This document shows positions 34,325 through 43,960 of a stretch of DNA of 64,000 nt, in pieces. Location of the stretch: contig OX365955.1 in NCBI GenBank assembly GCA_947247005.1, positions 21,991,322 through 22,055,321 of the forward strand, written 5' to 3'. This DNA is from Spisula solida. Lineage: Eukaryota > Mollusca > Bivalvia > Venerida > Mactridae. The notes under the pieces are model-generated. The model was not told where the DNA came from. It saw only the letters and a list, made by a program, of their open reading frames with translations, and made no database searches. The stretch's first letter is position 1. Every line of letters begins with the position of its first letter. Both the position numbers and the translations under genes were made by a program.

Positions 34325-35899
34325 AACAAGAGGGCAAAGATGGCCCTTGATCGCTCAATTGTGCACATTGATCAAGAAGAACCATATTTAAACTTAACCT
34401 TGATTTTTGGTTGCAATGGAAACCAGTGTTATGCATAGATTTTTATCACATAAAATAGGCTCTGGGAGTTTAATAAATCCATTACATAAAAGTCATAATA
34501 CACACGTGTAATAAACATGCAAATGAGGTATATACAAGGGCGAGTCACTTTATTTATGTATTCATACACGTTGTCAAAAAAGTAAAAGAATACATTTTTA
34601 GAATAGAATAAATTCTATACCCGATTATGAGCACTCTCGGGCATGTTATAATCACACAAAAACAGATGTACAAGAACTTAAGAGATATGACTGTAAGTAA
34701 ACATGACGGTGGGTCCGTTAAACGTGGGTACGAATAAGATCGGGACGAAATGTACATACCAAATATCTGGCATCTACACAAACACAGCATCGGATATTGA
34801 TTTCATTGTATAAATCCGTTAATTTTGAGTATTAAAGACGATTTTCCTTGCTTACCAAGTACTTGCATCGTGTACAATCAGTTATGTTCGGCTATTCAGA
34901 CGAATCGCGAATAAATTCACGCGGAAAACCTAGTTACTTCCCCTGTCCTTGGTTGGTATTAAAACCCGGAACGGAACACGGAACAGAACAGAATACGTTG
35001 TGTTGCTGCGGTCCTAGATTTAATTATTTACTTTGTTATGCGTAGTTTTACATCTGCAGGATTTTAGATACCCTAAAAATATTATTTTCAAACGCAGAAA
35101 AATTAACATATTGGAGTATACATTGTTGCACTATTTTCTTAGCTCTTTCAATGAACCGCTTTACTCCTATGGAGTTTATTTGCTAAAGGGGAAGTGTGTG
35201 CATTCTTGACAAACTTTTACTGTGTATTTAGTTTATGTGATAAAAAGAATCTTACATTTGTGTCATTCCATATTAAATTTATTAAACTCGTTGAATAAAA
35301 GTGATAAAATGCTCGGCAGAGCCTCGCATTTTATCATTTTATCCAACTCGTTTAATAAATTCAATATAGAAAGACACTCATGTAAGATCCTCTATATATT
35401 ATGTAGCTATTTGCAAAATGAACAAGTAAAGGAAAAGTGTTACCTATTTGTGATAAAATCAAGACGGCCGTGTTTTTTGACAAATCACACCCAATTTTGT
35501 AAGAGGGTCACTCAACAACTATTTCTGTACAATTATTTAGAAATCTGGCCATTTGTTGATTTTTAAAGTGTTCCTAGCTGTTTCCATGGCAACCAGAGTT
35601 ATTGATATATTTGAATTGTTTAAGCTACTAATAGAAAGGCCACCCAAGGAACATGCATGTGCAGTTCGGTTGAAATTGGCCAAGTGGTTTAGGAGATGAA
35701 GTCTTTTGAATGAATTGTCGACGGACATAAGGAAACACACATGCCTTAACACATTCTTACACAATCATATTTACACCCATTCATGTATTCATCCAAACAC
35801 CTAAACGCGAACGGACGCACAGACGCACGGACGCACGACAGACGACGGACGAAAAGTGCTCATAAAAGCTTACCCTATCACTATGTGACAGGTGAGCTA
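34325..35899 (+). repeat. Bivalve-type interspersed repeat (GAGGGC...GACAGGTGAGCT), interrupted copy
   Basis: Starts ACAAGAGGGCAAAGATGGCC with CGCTCAATTG, and ends in a terminal hairpin AGCTTACCCTATCAC-TAT-GTGACAGGTGAGCT. The 3' third (35570-35800) has the CCATGGCAACCAGAG and CCACCCAAGGAACATGCATG phrases common in clam and oyster repeats. The middle includes a hairpin (35245-35393) and other unassigned sequence, so the copy is probably broken by later insertions. A second copy lies at 42858-43658. Confidence 0.6.
35245..35393. mobile_element. Hairpin MITE (GATAAAATGC / GCATTTTATC)
   Basis: AGAATCTTACATTTGTGTCA...GATAAAATGC pairs with GCATTTTATCATTTTATCCA...GTGTAAGATCC-like sequence around a short loop containing TCGGCAGAGCCTC. 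About 70-bp arms. Confidence 0.75.
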
Positions 35900-36181
35900 G
35901 AAAGATTAAAACATTTGTCACAAAGTTGAACTTTTGTTTCATATGTCAAGCCACAAATCATTTGAAACATCAGTTAGTTGATTTTTAATGTTAACCTTTT
36001 ATGGCTTCGTCCTAGTAAGAGTACTTGGATTCTATACATCATGTATTCAAATCATATCACATAGATCTATTTTACAGTCATTAACATTTAGAATTAGATA
36101 CTTAATGTCAAAAAGGACGTATTATCGATCGACGTAATAAAAACGATCATTGACGCGTATAAAAAACAAGCGTCGAGCGGA

Positions 36182-36189
36182 TATATAAA
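36182..36189 (+). promoter_or_regulatory. TATA box of peptide gene 2
   Basis: TATATAAA 99 bp before the ATG at 36281, with a short GC-rich leader after it (CCGGCCCCACG). Confidence 0.65.
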
Positions 36190-36280
36190 TCTAAGCCGGC
36201 CCCACGTCTCATCAGAACCGCTCCGTGTTTTGAAAAGTTTCATTCTTTATTTGGAATAAATCCTTTGACAGAAGATAAAG

Positions 36281-36501
36281 ATGGCTGGAAAGTGTTTTGT
36301 CTTCGTAGCATGTGTTTGTCTTACACTTTTTGCTACCATACATGCAGATACAAGTGATGAAATGGGTATGTCTTAATATTTATTGATAATACAAGTTTAC
36401 TAAACCATAAATGTATGGTTTTGCAACAAAAATAATTAACATAAATTTAACATTGGCAAAAAGTAATACCAATTATGTAAGTAATGATGATGATAGAACA
36501 A

Positions 36502-36535
<34 letters not shown>

Positions 36536-37074
36536 CGATGACGATGATGATGATGATATTAAAGCTGCTAATGAATACAATGACAATACTGATGATTCTC
36601 ACAAGTACGACAGTAAAACATGCTTATGAACACTGGTACATAAGTATAATGATTACTATTAAAGATCATGATAATAAACATATTTGGGGTGATAATAAAG
36701 GTGATTCCAGCATCTTAACGACAACGCTGCATGATATCATTTCAAATATATACTAGAATCCAGTTTAAAAATATTCCAAAAATAGATTTTGTTCGAACTT
36801 GGTATATGAACATACACAAAATCATGTTCGAAACAGACTTCAAAAATCATACGTGCCCATGCTTGTTTAGGAGACTTGCTAAGTAGCTTATAAAACCACA
36901 ATTATTCACACATATGTTGTTATTTCAGTCACTATGCAGCTAGCTGCTCTTTGCCAGAGGGTGACCGGTCGTTTACAGACGTTTTGCTACCTCCAACTTC
37001 TCGACAGACTCGGCTACTCAACTGGTTTCAATATGGACATCATGCCTTCATTTGCTGATATGCTAGGTTCTTAA
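36281..37074 (+). CDS. Small secreted C-x10-C peptide 2 (76 residues), unknown family
   Basis: Two exons: 36281-36365 (85 nt, phase 1, donor GTATGT) and 36929-37074 (acceptor TATTTCAG). Signal peptide MAGKCFVFVACVCLTLFATI-HA, then DTSDEMVTMQLAAL, C-QRVTGRLQTF-C, YLQLLDRLGYSTGFNMDIMP and SFADMLGS before TAA. The first exon is exactly the same length as in the gene at 27005, the intron is in the same phase, and C, R(+2), R(+6), C(+11), Q(+14) and L(+16) are shared. The tail is longer and acidic. There is no dibasic cleavage site, so the mature form is probably the whole ~54 residues. AATAAA follows 70 bp after the stop. The two genes are most simply tandem duplicates. Function unknown. Confidence 0.75.
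36503..36556 (+). repeat. GAT trinucleotide microsatellite
   Basis: About 18 GAT/GAC triplets in the intron of peptide gene 2. It creates a poly-Asp or poly-Met frame that is not coding. Confidence 0.95.
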
Positions 37075-37143
37075 ACAGACAAAAGTATTGTAAAATGTCC
37101 TATGCGTGTCGTAGTTATGATCTAAAGTGCCAATATTTTGTAC

Positions 37144-37149
37144 AATAAA
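37144..37149 (+). terminator. Polyadenylation signal of peptide gene 2
   Basis: AATAAA 70 bp after the stop at 37074. Confidence 0.6.
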
Positions 37150-37875
37150 TGTGTTTTATACAAACCCAATGCTTGCATATTAAAATATTTCTTAAATCCG
37201 AAATTAAGTGAAACTCCCGAATTTAATCGAAATTGTCGAAGTAATTTCCGAGTGAAAAAATGCAGAACACAGCACTTGTTATGTAGGGAAAGACTTCCTT
37301 TATTTTGGACAGGCTTCTTATCAACAGTGCTAAGACGGTCTTCTATGGACTTTGAAATTTCATAGTAGATCAATTAATGCAACTATGTTGTAGTATTTAA
37401 AAAAAAGAATGTTCTGTTTAAACATTTCTTCGTCAGAAAACATGCATTTATTTATGATGTCAATGTTTCGTTTAATTTGAAGAAAATACTGAAATAACAA
37501 ATATTGTTTTGAGAAATCAAAATACAAATTATGGTGTTTATATATGTCTGGTTTTGTATTATGGTGTTTATTGGCTTTGATGTAATTTATTGTACACATC
37601 TTTTAATGCATTTATGTACCTAGATGTTACTATTTGTATAATGTTTCTGACATAATATTAATGTTGATGTATCAATTTGTACATAAATTTGTTATTTATA
37701 TCAACTGCATCCTTGAAATATAATATGTCATGTTTAGGAAGTTTTGTCTCAGTTTTTTAACACTAAGCCGCTGGCTTTAAACTTACGGAAGTGCATTAGT
37801 GCCACAATAAGTTGCTGCCAGGTATCTAATCATTTAATACGAGTGGATGTTAACTACCATTTATATACAAAAAAA
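37150..37875. other. Downstream of peptide gene 2, nothing recognised
   Basis: AT-rich; no further C-x10-C exon or other gene found by eye. Confidence 0.35.
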
Positions 37876-37990
37876 TAAGTATTAAGTCAGACAGGGAAGG
37901 CAGCAGTCAACTGAATCAGCCGACCACAGACAACATAAAAAACATACACGGTACAATGCCCAACTGAACAAGTAAATGAGCCGCTACAGG
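37876..37990 (+). repeat. Dispersed repeat (AAGTCAGACAGGGAAGGCAGCA family), copy
   Basis: Shares AAGTCAGACAGGGAAGGCAG and GCACAATGCCCAACT-like phrases with 58098-58300, and the first phrase with 11985-12030 (minus). Confidence 0.7.
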
Positions 37991-38202
37991 TTGGAATAAC
38001 ACATTGGAATTTAATACTATGGGCTATTTAAAACTGTGAACGAGTTATCTGCTAATTTCAACTTGGTCACAAATCTGATCGCCGTCCGAAGATCGTGTAG
38101 CGTAATGCTGTCTAATCAGGACGGATACCTGACGGACATCAGTGCTAACAAATTATTCATGACGATTGGAAATAGTGTAGCAATACCACTTGTTTTTTTT
38201 GC

Positions 38203-38486
38203 TTTCCCTGAAATAAAAGATCATTTTCAGCAGCTGTGTCGTTTTGTCCAACATCCGATGAAACTATGGACAATACAGGTTTCACAGGGTACTGTAATAA
38301 CGACCAAACTGCTAAAAAAGATCATGTATTTCATGGAAGGCAAATACTTTTCCCCTTAGCGTGGCGTATATTTTATAGAAATATATGAATAAATAAAATA
38401 CTCATGGCTATAATTGTGTTCAAATGTGTACACATTTCTACTTGTAACTGTAGCCAAAGGTCACGAGGTATTACTACTCTGGGATT
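38203..38486 (+). mobile_element. Hairpin MITE family B, partial copy
   Basis: Carries the centre (CAGCAGCTGTG...GTTTCACAGGGTA), then CCCCTTAGCGTGGCGTATAT and CTGTAGCCAAAGG...GGTATTACTACTCTG. Left arm mostly missing. Confidence 0.7.
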
Positions 38487-38488
38487 AC

Positions 38489-38735
38489 TGTTACGAAAAT
38501 AGCGAACACTGACTATAGGTCAAGCCCGTGTATCACGAACTGTTACGTCCCAAGTAACAGTCTGCACGGATTTCAAACTGCACGGACCTAAATCATCCCA
38601 CAGATGTAATACAGCACGGAGTCACACTATCAGAAATGCACGAAATCGCACATTTCGAACTTCCTGGGATTCGCAAATTCCGAACACCACGGACTCACAA
38701 TCTGAGCTGCACGGACAATAAACTACCGAATACTA
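38489..38735 (+). repeat. Dispersed repeat rich in TGCACGGACT phrases, copy 1
   Basis: GTCAAGCCCGTG...TGCACGGA...CGCACATTTCGAACTTC...GGGATTCGC recurs in the same order at 43700-43960, with a shorter echo at 44310-44400. No coding sense; class unknown. Confidence 0.65.
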
Positions 38736-38892
38736 GTAATATAAACAAATTCGATCATGACAAGTATAGATGTACAACGACCTTCGAAATTTGACCTTTG
38801 GGCGAGTTCATTTGCTAAGGTTGAAACGATATTTACCGTTATGTTTCCAATATATTATGAATATATCTTATAAATTCACGTTATCTTTCAAG

Positions 38893-38992
38893 TTGACAGC
38901 GTGGCCTAGTGGTTAAGATTATCTGTACTCTGTACTAGTCTGTACTCAGAACAATCCTTTTATATGGGCTGTGGGTTCGAGTCCGCTGCTAA
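38893..38992 (+). other. tRNA-like sequence with A- and B-boxes
   Basis: GACAGCGTGGCCTAGTGGTTAAG has a good A-box (TGGCCTAGTGG), and GTGGGTTCGAGTCC a good B-box. GACAGCG can pair with CGCTG at the 3' side. The T-stem is imperfect and the span (about 98 nt) is long with no clean anticodon arm. Best read as a tRNA pseudogene or SINE head, not a working tRNA. Confidence 0.5.
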
Positions 38993-39439
38993 ACTGTTTT
39001 TCAATAATTTTATTATCATAATACATGAGTATTTTTTCATATATTTTATTACTTAATGAATAATAAAATTATGTTTAACGTTAAATACAAAGTTGCTTTG
39101 TTTCGTTTATTTTACGATTTTGGCCTGCCCTGGATATTGTATTTATTGCTCAGATGACAATCGGGTTGAATTACAAAATATTTTCATCATTGGTTTCGCT
39201 GGAATTAGAACTGGAATCACCACTCTAAGACTATTCTTTAGTAACTTCAACATTAATAAGCGTTTACTCAGGTAATACAGGGAGCACAGTTCGGGTGACC
39301 GTTGACCGATATCTCTGTTCAACAGTCTTGACGTGGGAGTTTTTCAAGGATTAAAATACAGAAAAAATGTACAAAGGAAATAGAAATATATATAAAATAG
39401 ACATGCACGCGAATGTTTTATTTAGCAAAATTTAAAAAA

Positions 39440-39531
39440 TATTCAAAATGGGTGGGATTCGAACCCAGACAAAAATCTATTTAGTTTCATAAGCAGTAGC
39501 TTAGCCTACTGCGCCATGGAGGACGATGTAG
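39440..39531 (-). other. tRNA-like sequence with A- and B-boxes
   Basis: On the minus strand CCATGGCGCAGTAGGCTAAG gives the A-box, and GTCTGGGTTCGAATCCCACC the B-box with a four-pair T-stem. The acceptor ends do not pair. tRNA-derived, probably not functional. Confidence 0.5.
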
Positions 39532-39756
39532 CTACAATTTCAAATAATTTCTTTCTTTTCCGAATACACCCCTTTTACCTGGATTATTTCATTATTAAAA
39601 GTACAGTTACGCCCGAACGATTGTGGTTTATCTATATACTATCCGACCAGGGATACCTGACAGTTACGTCACTTAGTGTTTACAATCCAATGTTTACTTT
39701 ATAAATTGTACAAAAATGTGGATTGTCATTTTATTTTTTTACCTATTATCTCAATA

Positions 39757-39833
39757 TGACATCGTAGTCGAGAGGATAACGGTGCAGTATTAGTAGTTGA
39801 AAGGTATCGAGTTCGAACCCCGTCAGCGTAACT
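39757..39833 (+). other. tRNA-like sequence with A- and B-boxes
   Basis: ATCGTAGTCGAGAGGATAAC followed about 30 nt later by ATCGAGTTCGAACCCCGTC. Boxes are well spaced for Pol III, but the acceptor stem does not close. Confidence 0.45.
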
Positions 39834-40667
39834 TTTTCCCGGTCGTTACTTTTTGCAATTGAATACAAAGTGAGTTTGAAAAATGAATTTAGTTAAGAAT
39901 CTTTGTTATTTCACTAAACTTAAAATTGCTAAATTGAATCTCTTCTTCTTCTTTTCGTTCACTAGATGATTAATTTTTATAGACATTATGAATATGCTTA
40001 GTACCATGGTTTGTTAGAGAACTGGCCTAATACATCTGACTTCAGCTCTCTGGGGTTTCTGTCGGGGTTACCTCACCCTTAGTTTATGGTGTATACACCT
40101 TCCCTGAAAACACAGGGGTAACTTGAAAGGGGTTTCAAATCTAGCTATTTATCCATAGTTGGTGACCTGTTCATGTCCACACACAGGTGGGCCCTGAGTA
40201 CCGCATGTCTAGGGGCAGGACTCCTCCGATATCCTTGTATTCAGCCTTGGATCGCAGGGTACCAAGTTTTACTACATAGCACTACATAGGGCTTGTCCAT
40301 GGAGAGGCTATGTACTGGCAGGAGAGGCTTACGCACTCGGCTCCCTTTTCGCACAGGGCTATCCAGCGGCAGCAGCTAAAAGCGAGAAGTGTCAAGCACA
40401 CAACACTTAGCATACCACACTAGACACATCACATGAACCTAATTAACACTCGCTAAATTGAAGGGCTAACTAAGAACGCGTTTAAATTATTGTAGTGAGT
40501 CTTTGAGATAGCAACGTATATGTTCTTTTAAAAACGTGTTTAAGAGATTATGTGATTTTTAAGAGCTTTTACTAATCCTAAGACAAAAGAATATTGTCCA
40601 ATTCGTTATTGTATTATATCACTAAATATGTGTTCCGTATATTATACAAAAAATACAATCATATAGA

Positions 40668-40735
40668 TTGTCTACCACCTGATTTGAACTCGGACCGTCT
40701 GACACATCCACAGGACCATGTCTTGTTTGGACTAT
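40668..40735 (-). other. Degenerate tRNA-like sequence
   Basis: Minus strand shows ACATGGTCCTGTGGATGTG and GTCCGAGTTCAAATCAGGTG. Only loosely tRNA-like and too short; fourth such sequence in 1.8 kb. Confidence 0.25.
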
Positions 40736-40854
40736 TAGAATTGATAAGGATTTACTTCTATCTAATATAATCATTAATCCGTTGGGGATATACCCTGCTT
40801 ATTTATAGATTGTTGACAAAATGACGTCACTGTCAAAAATTGTTGGTCGGATAG

Positions 40855-41294
40855 TATAACTCCAACGCGATAAATTGCAGTACAAAAACAAACACAATAT
40901 TGCCTATATTTTTGTTATGGATTAAAATCAAGGACCGTAACACTTACCAATGAAAGCATTCACACATTTAGCACAACATGTAAAGTTTTCATGCTCCTAA
41001 ATATTCAGAAATGATAAATATAGCGGATTTTGTGTTTGTTTTTGTATTGCAATTTATCGCGTTGGAGTTATATATAGGTATAACTCTATCGCGATAAATT
41101 GCTGTACAAAACAAACACAAATTGCCTATATTTTTGTTATGGATCAAAATCAAGGACCGTAACATTTACCTATGAAATCATTCAAACATTTTGCACATCA
41201 TATAAAGTTTGCATGCTCCTAAATATTCAGAAACGATAAATGTAGCAGATTTTGTGTTTGTTTTTGTATTGCAATTCATCGCGTTAAAGTTATA
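40855..41294. mobile_element. Two tandem copies of a MITE with TATAACTCCAACGCGATAAA ends
   Basis: Copy 1 is 40855-41072, copy 2 is 41079-41294. Each has about 40-bp inverted ends (GCGATAAATTGCAGTACAAA... / ...TTGTATTGCAATTTATCGCG) and a shared interior (TTTTTGTTATGGATTAAAAT, CATGCTCCTAAATATTCAG). The copies are separated by a few bases. Confidence 0.85.
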
Positions 41295-41493
41295 TATTGT
41301 CTATATTTATAACACCGGGTGTATGTTTTCATAAGCGGAGAGTATCACGAAGACACTCGAGGTGTAATACAAAAGCAAATCTAAAGAACCGATATTGCAC
41401 GATTTGCTCGCGGAAATGTATATATTCTACGCAAGAACCTTGTAATATATTCATGCATAAAGGTCAGGATCATGTCAAATTATCTGTGCTATA
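41295..41493 (+). mobile_element. MITE family A, copy 3 (5' part missing)
   Basis: Starts inside the family consensus right where the neighbouring MITE ends (41294) and runs to GTCAAATTATCTGTGCTATA. The missing ~60 bp suggests it was cut by that insertion. Confidence 0.7.
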
Positions 41494-41924
41494 CGACACA
41501 TTCAGTACAGAAATGGCTCGGAGGAACACCGAAACGGAACTGCTCATAGAACTCTACCATACACAAAAGAGAAGTAAAGGACTTAAGCGATTCAAACTAT
41601 TCCAACAAAGACAGCTTCGACTTATACACCAAGACTAACCGTGTAGATGCACCTTAACTGACTTACACAAATGTTGACTACAATGCGCATCATACATGAC
41701 ATAAACTTCGATACAGATAAGATTTTGACATTTTGGACGAGCATGAAGCCAACAAAATTTACGTACAGGTGAAATCGAATTGTTGATTTAATTGCACAAT
41801 TGTAACTAAACATTAAACATATGACTGTATTGCACTTATAACAAATGAATATTTTAATTTCACTCAAGTTTCATTTCAATTTCATGTGTCTTAAAACATC
41901 CAACTGAATATCACTTATTTGCCA

Positions 41925-42530
41925 TTTTAAACAGGTGCGTTTTGACTGTCTTTTTGAAAACCAGCAAAGAGTCATGTTTTTAATTTCAACTGGCAGGCTG
42001 TTCCACAGTGTGGCTGCACATTTGTCGAAACGCCTTTTACAGTAGGTCTTGGTTTTTGTTCCTGGATTTTCAATAATTTGGCTGGGTCTGATCGTGTTGT
42101 GTGGTATTCACTTATCAACCCATTCATGTAAACAGGAGTAAGTTAATGTATGATTTTAAAAGTGTACGGAATGACCTTATACCACATACTCTGTACGGCA
42201 CCGGAAGCCAGTGCAGTGAATGTAGGATCGGTGTAATGTGCTCCCGCTTTTTAGCTTCTGTGTACAGGCGAGCAGCAGTGTTCTGGATCTACTAGTTCTG
42301 CAACAACACAAGCGTTCGTCTTCTTAACTTGAATTATTACGTTACGTAGTCTTGCATGATTAGAGTGCCTCTTCCATGTGTGTAAGGTTAACGATAAAGA
42401 TGGTGGTATATCGTCGTAAATAAAGTCAGTTAGCCACCATGTTAGTATCTTCAGGCTAGTTTTTGATCCAAGACTAAACAATGTTGAACTTGGCCTAGAT
42501 TTGGTTAGAATGATCGGTGTGACCATATTT
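41925..42530 (-). pseudogene. Decayed LINE reverse transcriptase, C-terminal part
   Basis: On the minus strand, frame-broken stretches read LRNVIIQ, then a gap, LHWLPVPYRVWYK, GLISEYHTTRSDP and CGTACQLKLKT-like sequence. These match in order the C-terminal region of non-LTR (CR1/Jockey-like) ORF2: HWLPV..R, then the late AA..LWNSLP and K..LKT..F motifs. Several stops and shifts make it dead. The upstream RT core is missing. Confidence 0.6.
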
Positions 42531-42534
42531 TAAG

Positions 42535-43575
42535 AGGGTTATGCCAAAAGTGTGGCCCCCTAGTGACTACACAAGTTTTTCTATCATTTGACCTATATTG
42601 CCATAATACTTAACCCCAGATGATCAAATATATTGAACTTGTCCTATATTTTGTTTAAGATGATCATTTTGACCATGTTTCATACAGATTAGGCCTAGAT
42701 TATGACCTCTAGTGACTACACTAGGCGTTTCTGCGCCTTGACCTACTGACCGAGGTTTTTACCCATGATAACCCAATATCAAACTTAGCTTAGCTTTGTT
42801 GAGATTATCATAGTGATAAGTTGCATAAAGATTTGGCCAAAGTTGTAACCACTAGTTAAACAAGAGGGCCCAAAGTGCCCTAGGTCGCTCACCTGTCGTA
42901 GTAGTGCATGCAAGTCCTGTGATTTGACCTAGTGACCTCGCACTTGACCTAGATTTTGTTGAGATTAGGCTAAAGTGGTGACCTCTTGTGACTATGCAAA
43001 TATTTCCTATGATTTGATCTAGTGACCTAGTTTTTGACTCCAGATGACCCAATATCGAACTTAGATTGCGCTAAAATAATCATTGTGTCAAGATTACAAA
43101 AAGATTAGGCCAAAATTGTGACCTCTTGTGACTTATATTTATAATACAAGGGTTTTCTATGATTTGACCTTGTGACCTAGTTTTTGACCCCGATTGACCC
43201 AATATAAATCTTTACCTAGATCTTGCTGAGATAATCATAGTGACAAAGTTTCATAAAGAGTAGGCCAAAATTGTGACCTCTAGAGAGGACACAAGGTTTT
43301 TCTATGATTTGACCTTGTGACGTAGTTTTTAACCCCGGAAGACCCAATATCGAACTTGACCTATATTTTGTTGAGATGATCATTGTGACCAAGTTTCATA
43401 AAGATTAAGTCAAAATTATGACCTCTAGTGACTACACAAGGTTTTTCTATAATTTGACCTAGTGACGTAGTTTTTGACCTCATATGACACAATATCAAAC
43501 TTGACCTAGATTGTGTTGAGATGATCATTGTGACCAAGTTTCATAAAGAGTAGACCAAAATTGTGACCTCTAGAG
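42535..43575 (+). repeat. Tandem core of ~130-140-bp units (GACCTAGTGACCTAG...)
   Basis: About seven diverged units with the order TTTTTCTATGATTTGACCT, GTGACCTAGTTTTTGACCCC, CCCAATATCGAACTTGACCT, GAGATGATCATTGTGACCAA, GTTTCATAAAGATTAGGCCA, TTGTGACCTCTAGTGACTAC. It spans the 5' boundary of the 42858 repeat. Confidence 0.85.
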
Positions 43576-43658
43576 AGGACACAACCCCATTGTTGACGGA
43601 CGGACGGACGAAGAGTTATCACAAAAGCTCACCCTGTCACTTTGTGACAGGTGAGCTA
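42858..43658 (+). repeat. Bivalve-type interspersed repeat (GAGGGC...GACAGGTGAGCT), complete copy
   Basis: 5' end AAACAAGAGGGCCCAAAGTG with GCTCACCTGTC. 3' end GACGGACGGACGGACGAAGA, then the terminal hairpin AGCTCACCCTGTCAC-TTT-GTGACAGGTGAGCT. The 5' GCTCACCTGTC and 3' GACAGGTGAGC are inverted copies, so the element has structured ends. The interior is the tandem core described separately. No coding capacity. Confidence 0.75.
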
Positions 43659-43699
43659 AAAATATTTGCGGGTCCTAATTATTTCTGTCGACTGGAATA

Positions 43700-43960
43700 C
43701 TGTTATGTTTATAGCGACGCTGGTGTAATTATGCTTTAAGAATTCTGACTATTGGTCAAGCCCGTGAATCCCGATATTTACATCACAGTAACAGAATGCA
43801 CGGATCCGTACATTCCAAGCTGCTCGAACTCAAATATTCCAAATTGCACGGACTTAAACCATTCCGCATTGCACGGACTCTCACTATCTGAACTTGCACA
43901 TTTCGAACTTCAAGGGATTCGCCAATTCCGAGCTACACTGGCTCAAGAATTGCGAATTGC
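43700..43960 (+). repeat. Dispersed repeat rich in TGCACGGACT phrases, copy 2
   Basis: Same ordered phrases as 38489-38735. It is followed at 44310-44400 by GAGCTGCACGGATCCGTACT, a further echo. Confidence 0.65.

Noticed and set aside
41297..41638. 113-residue ORF, tail MARRNTETELLIELYHTQKR
   Set aside because: Its first half is MITE family A; the tail from 41513 looks mildly protein-like but has no supporting exon or homologue that I know.
42858..43658. Helitron, because of the terminal hairpin followed by CTAA
   Set aside because: The hairpin includes the CTA rather than preceding a CTRR end, there is no 5' TC, and the ends share inverted GACAGGTGAGC, which Helitrons lack.
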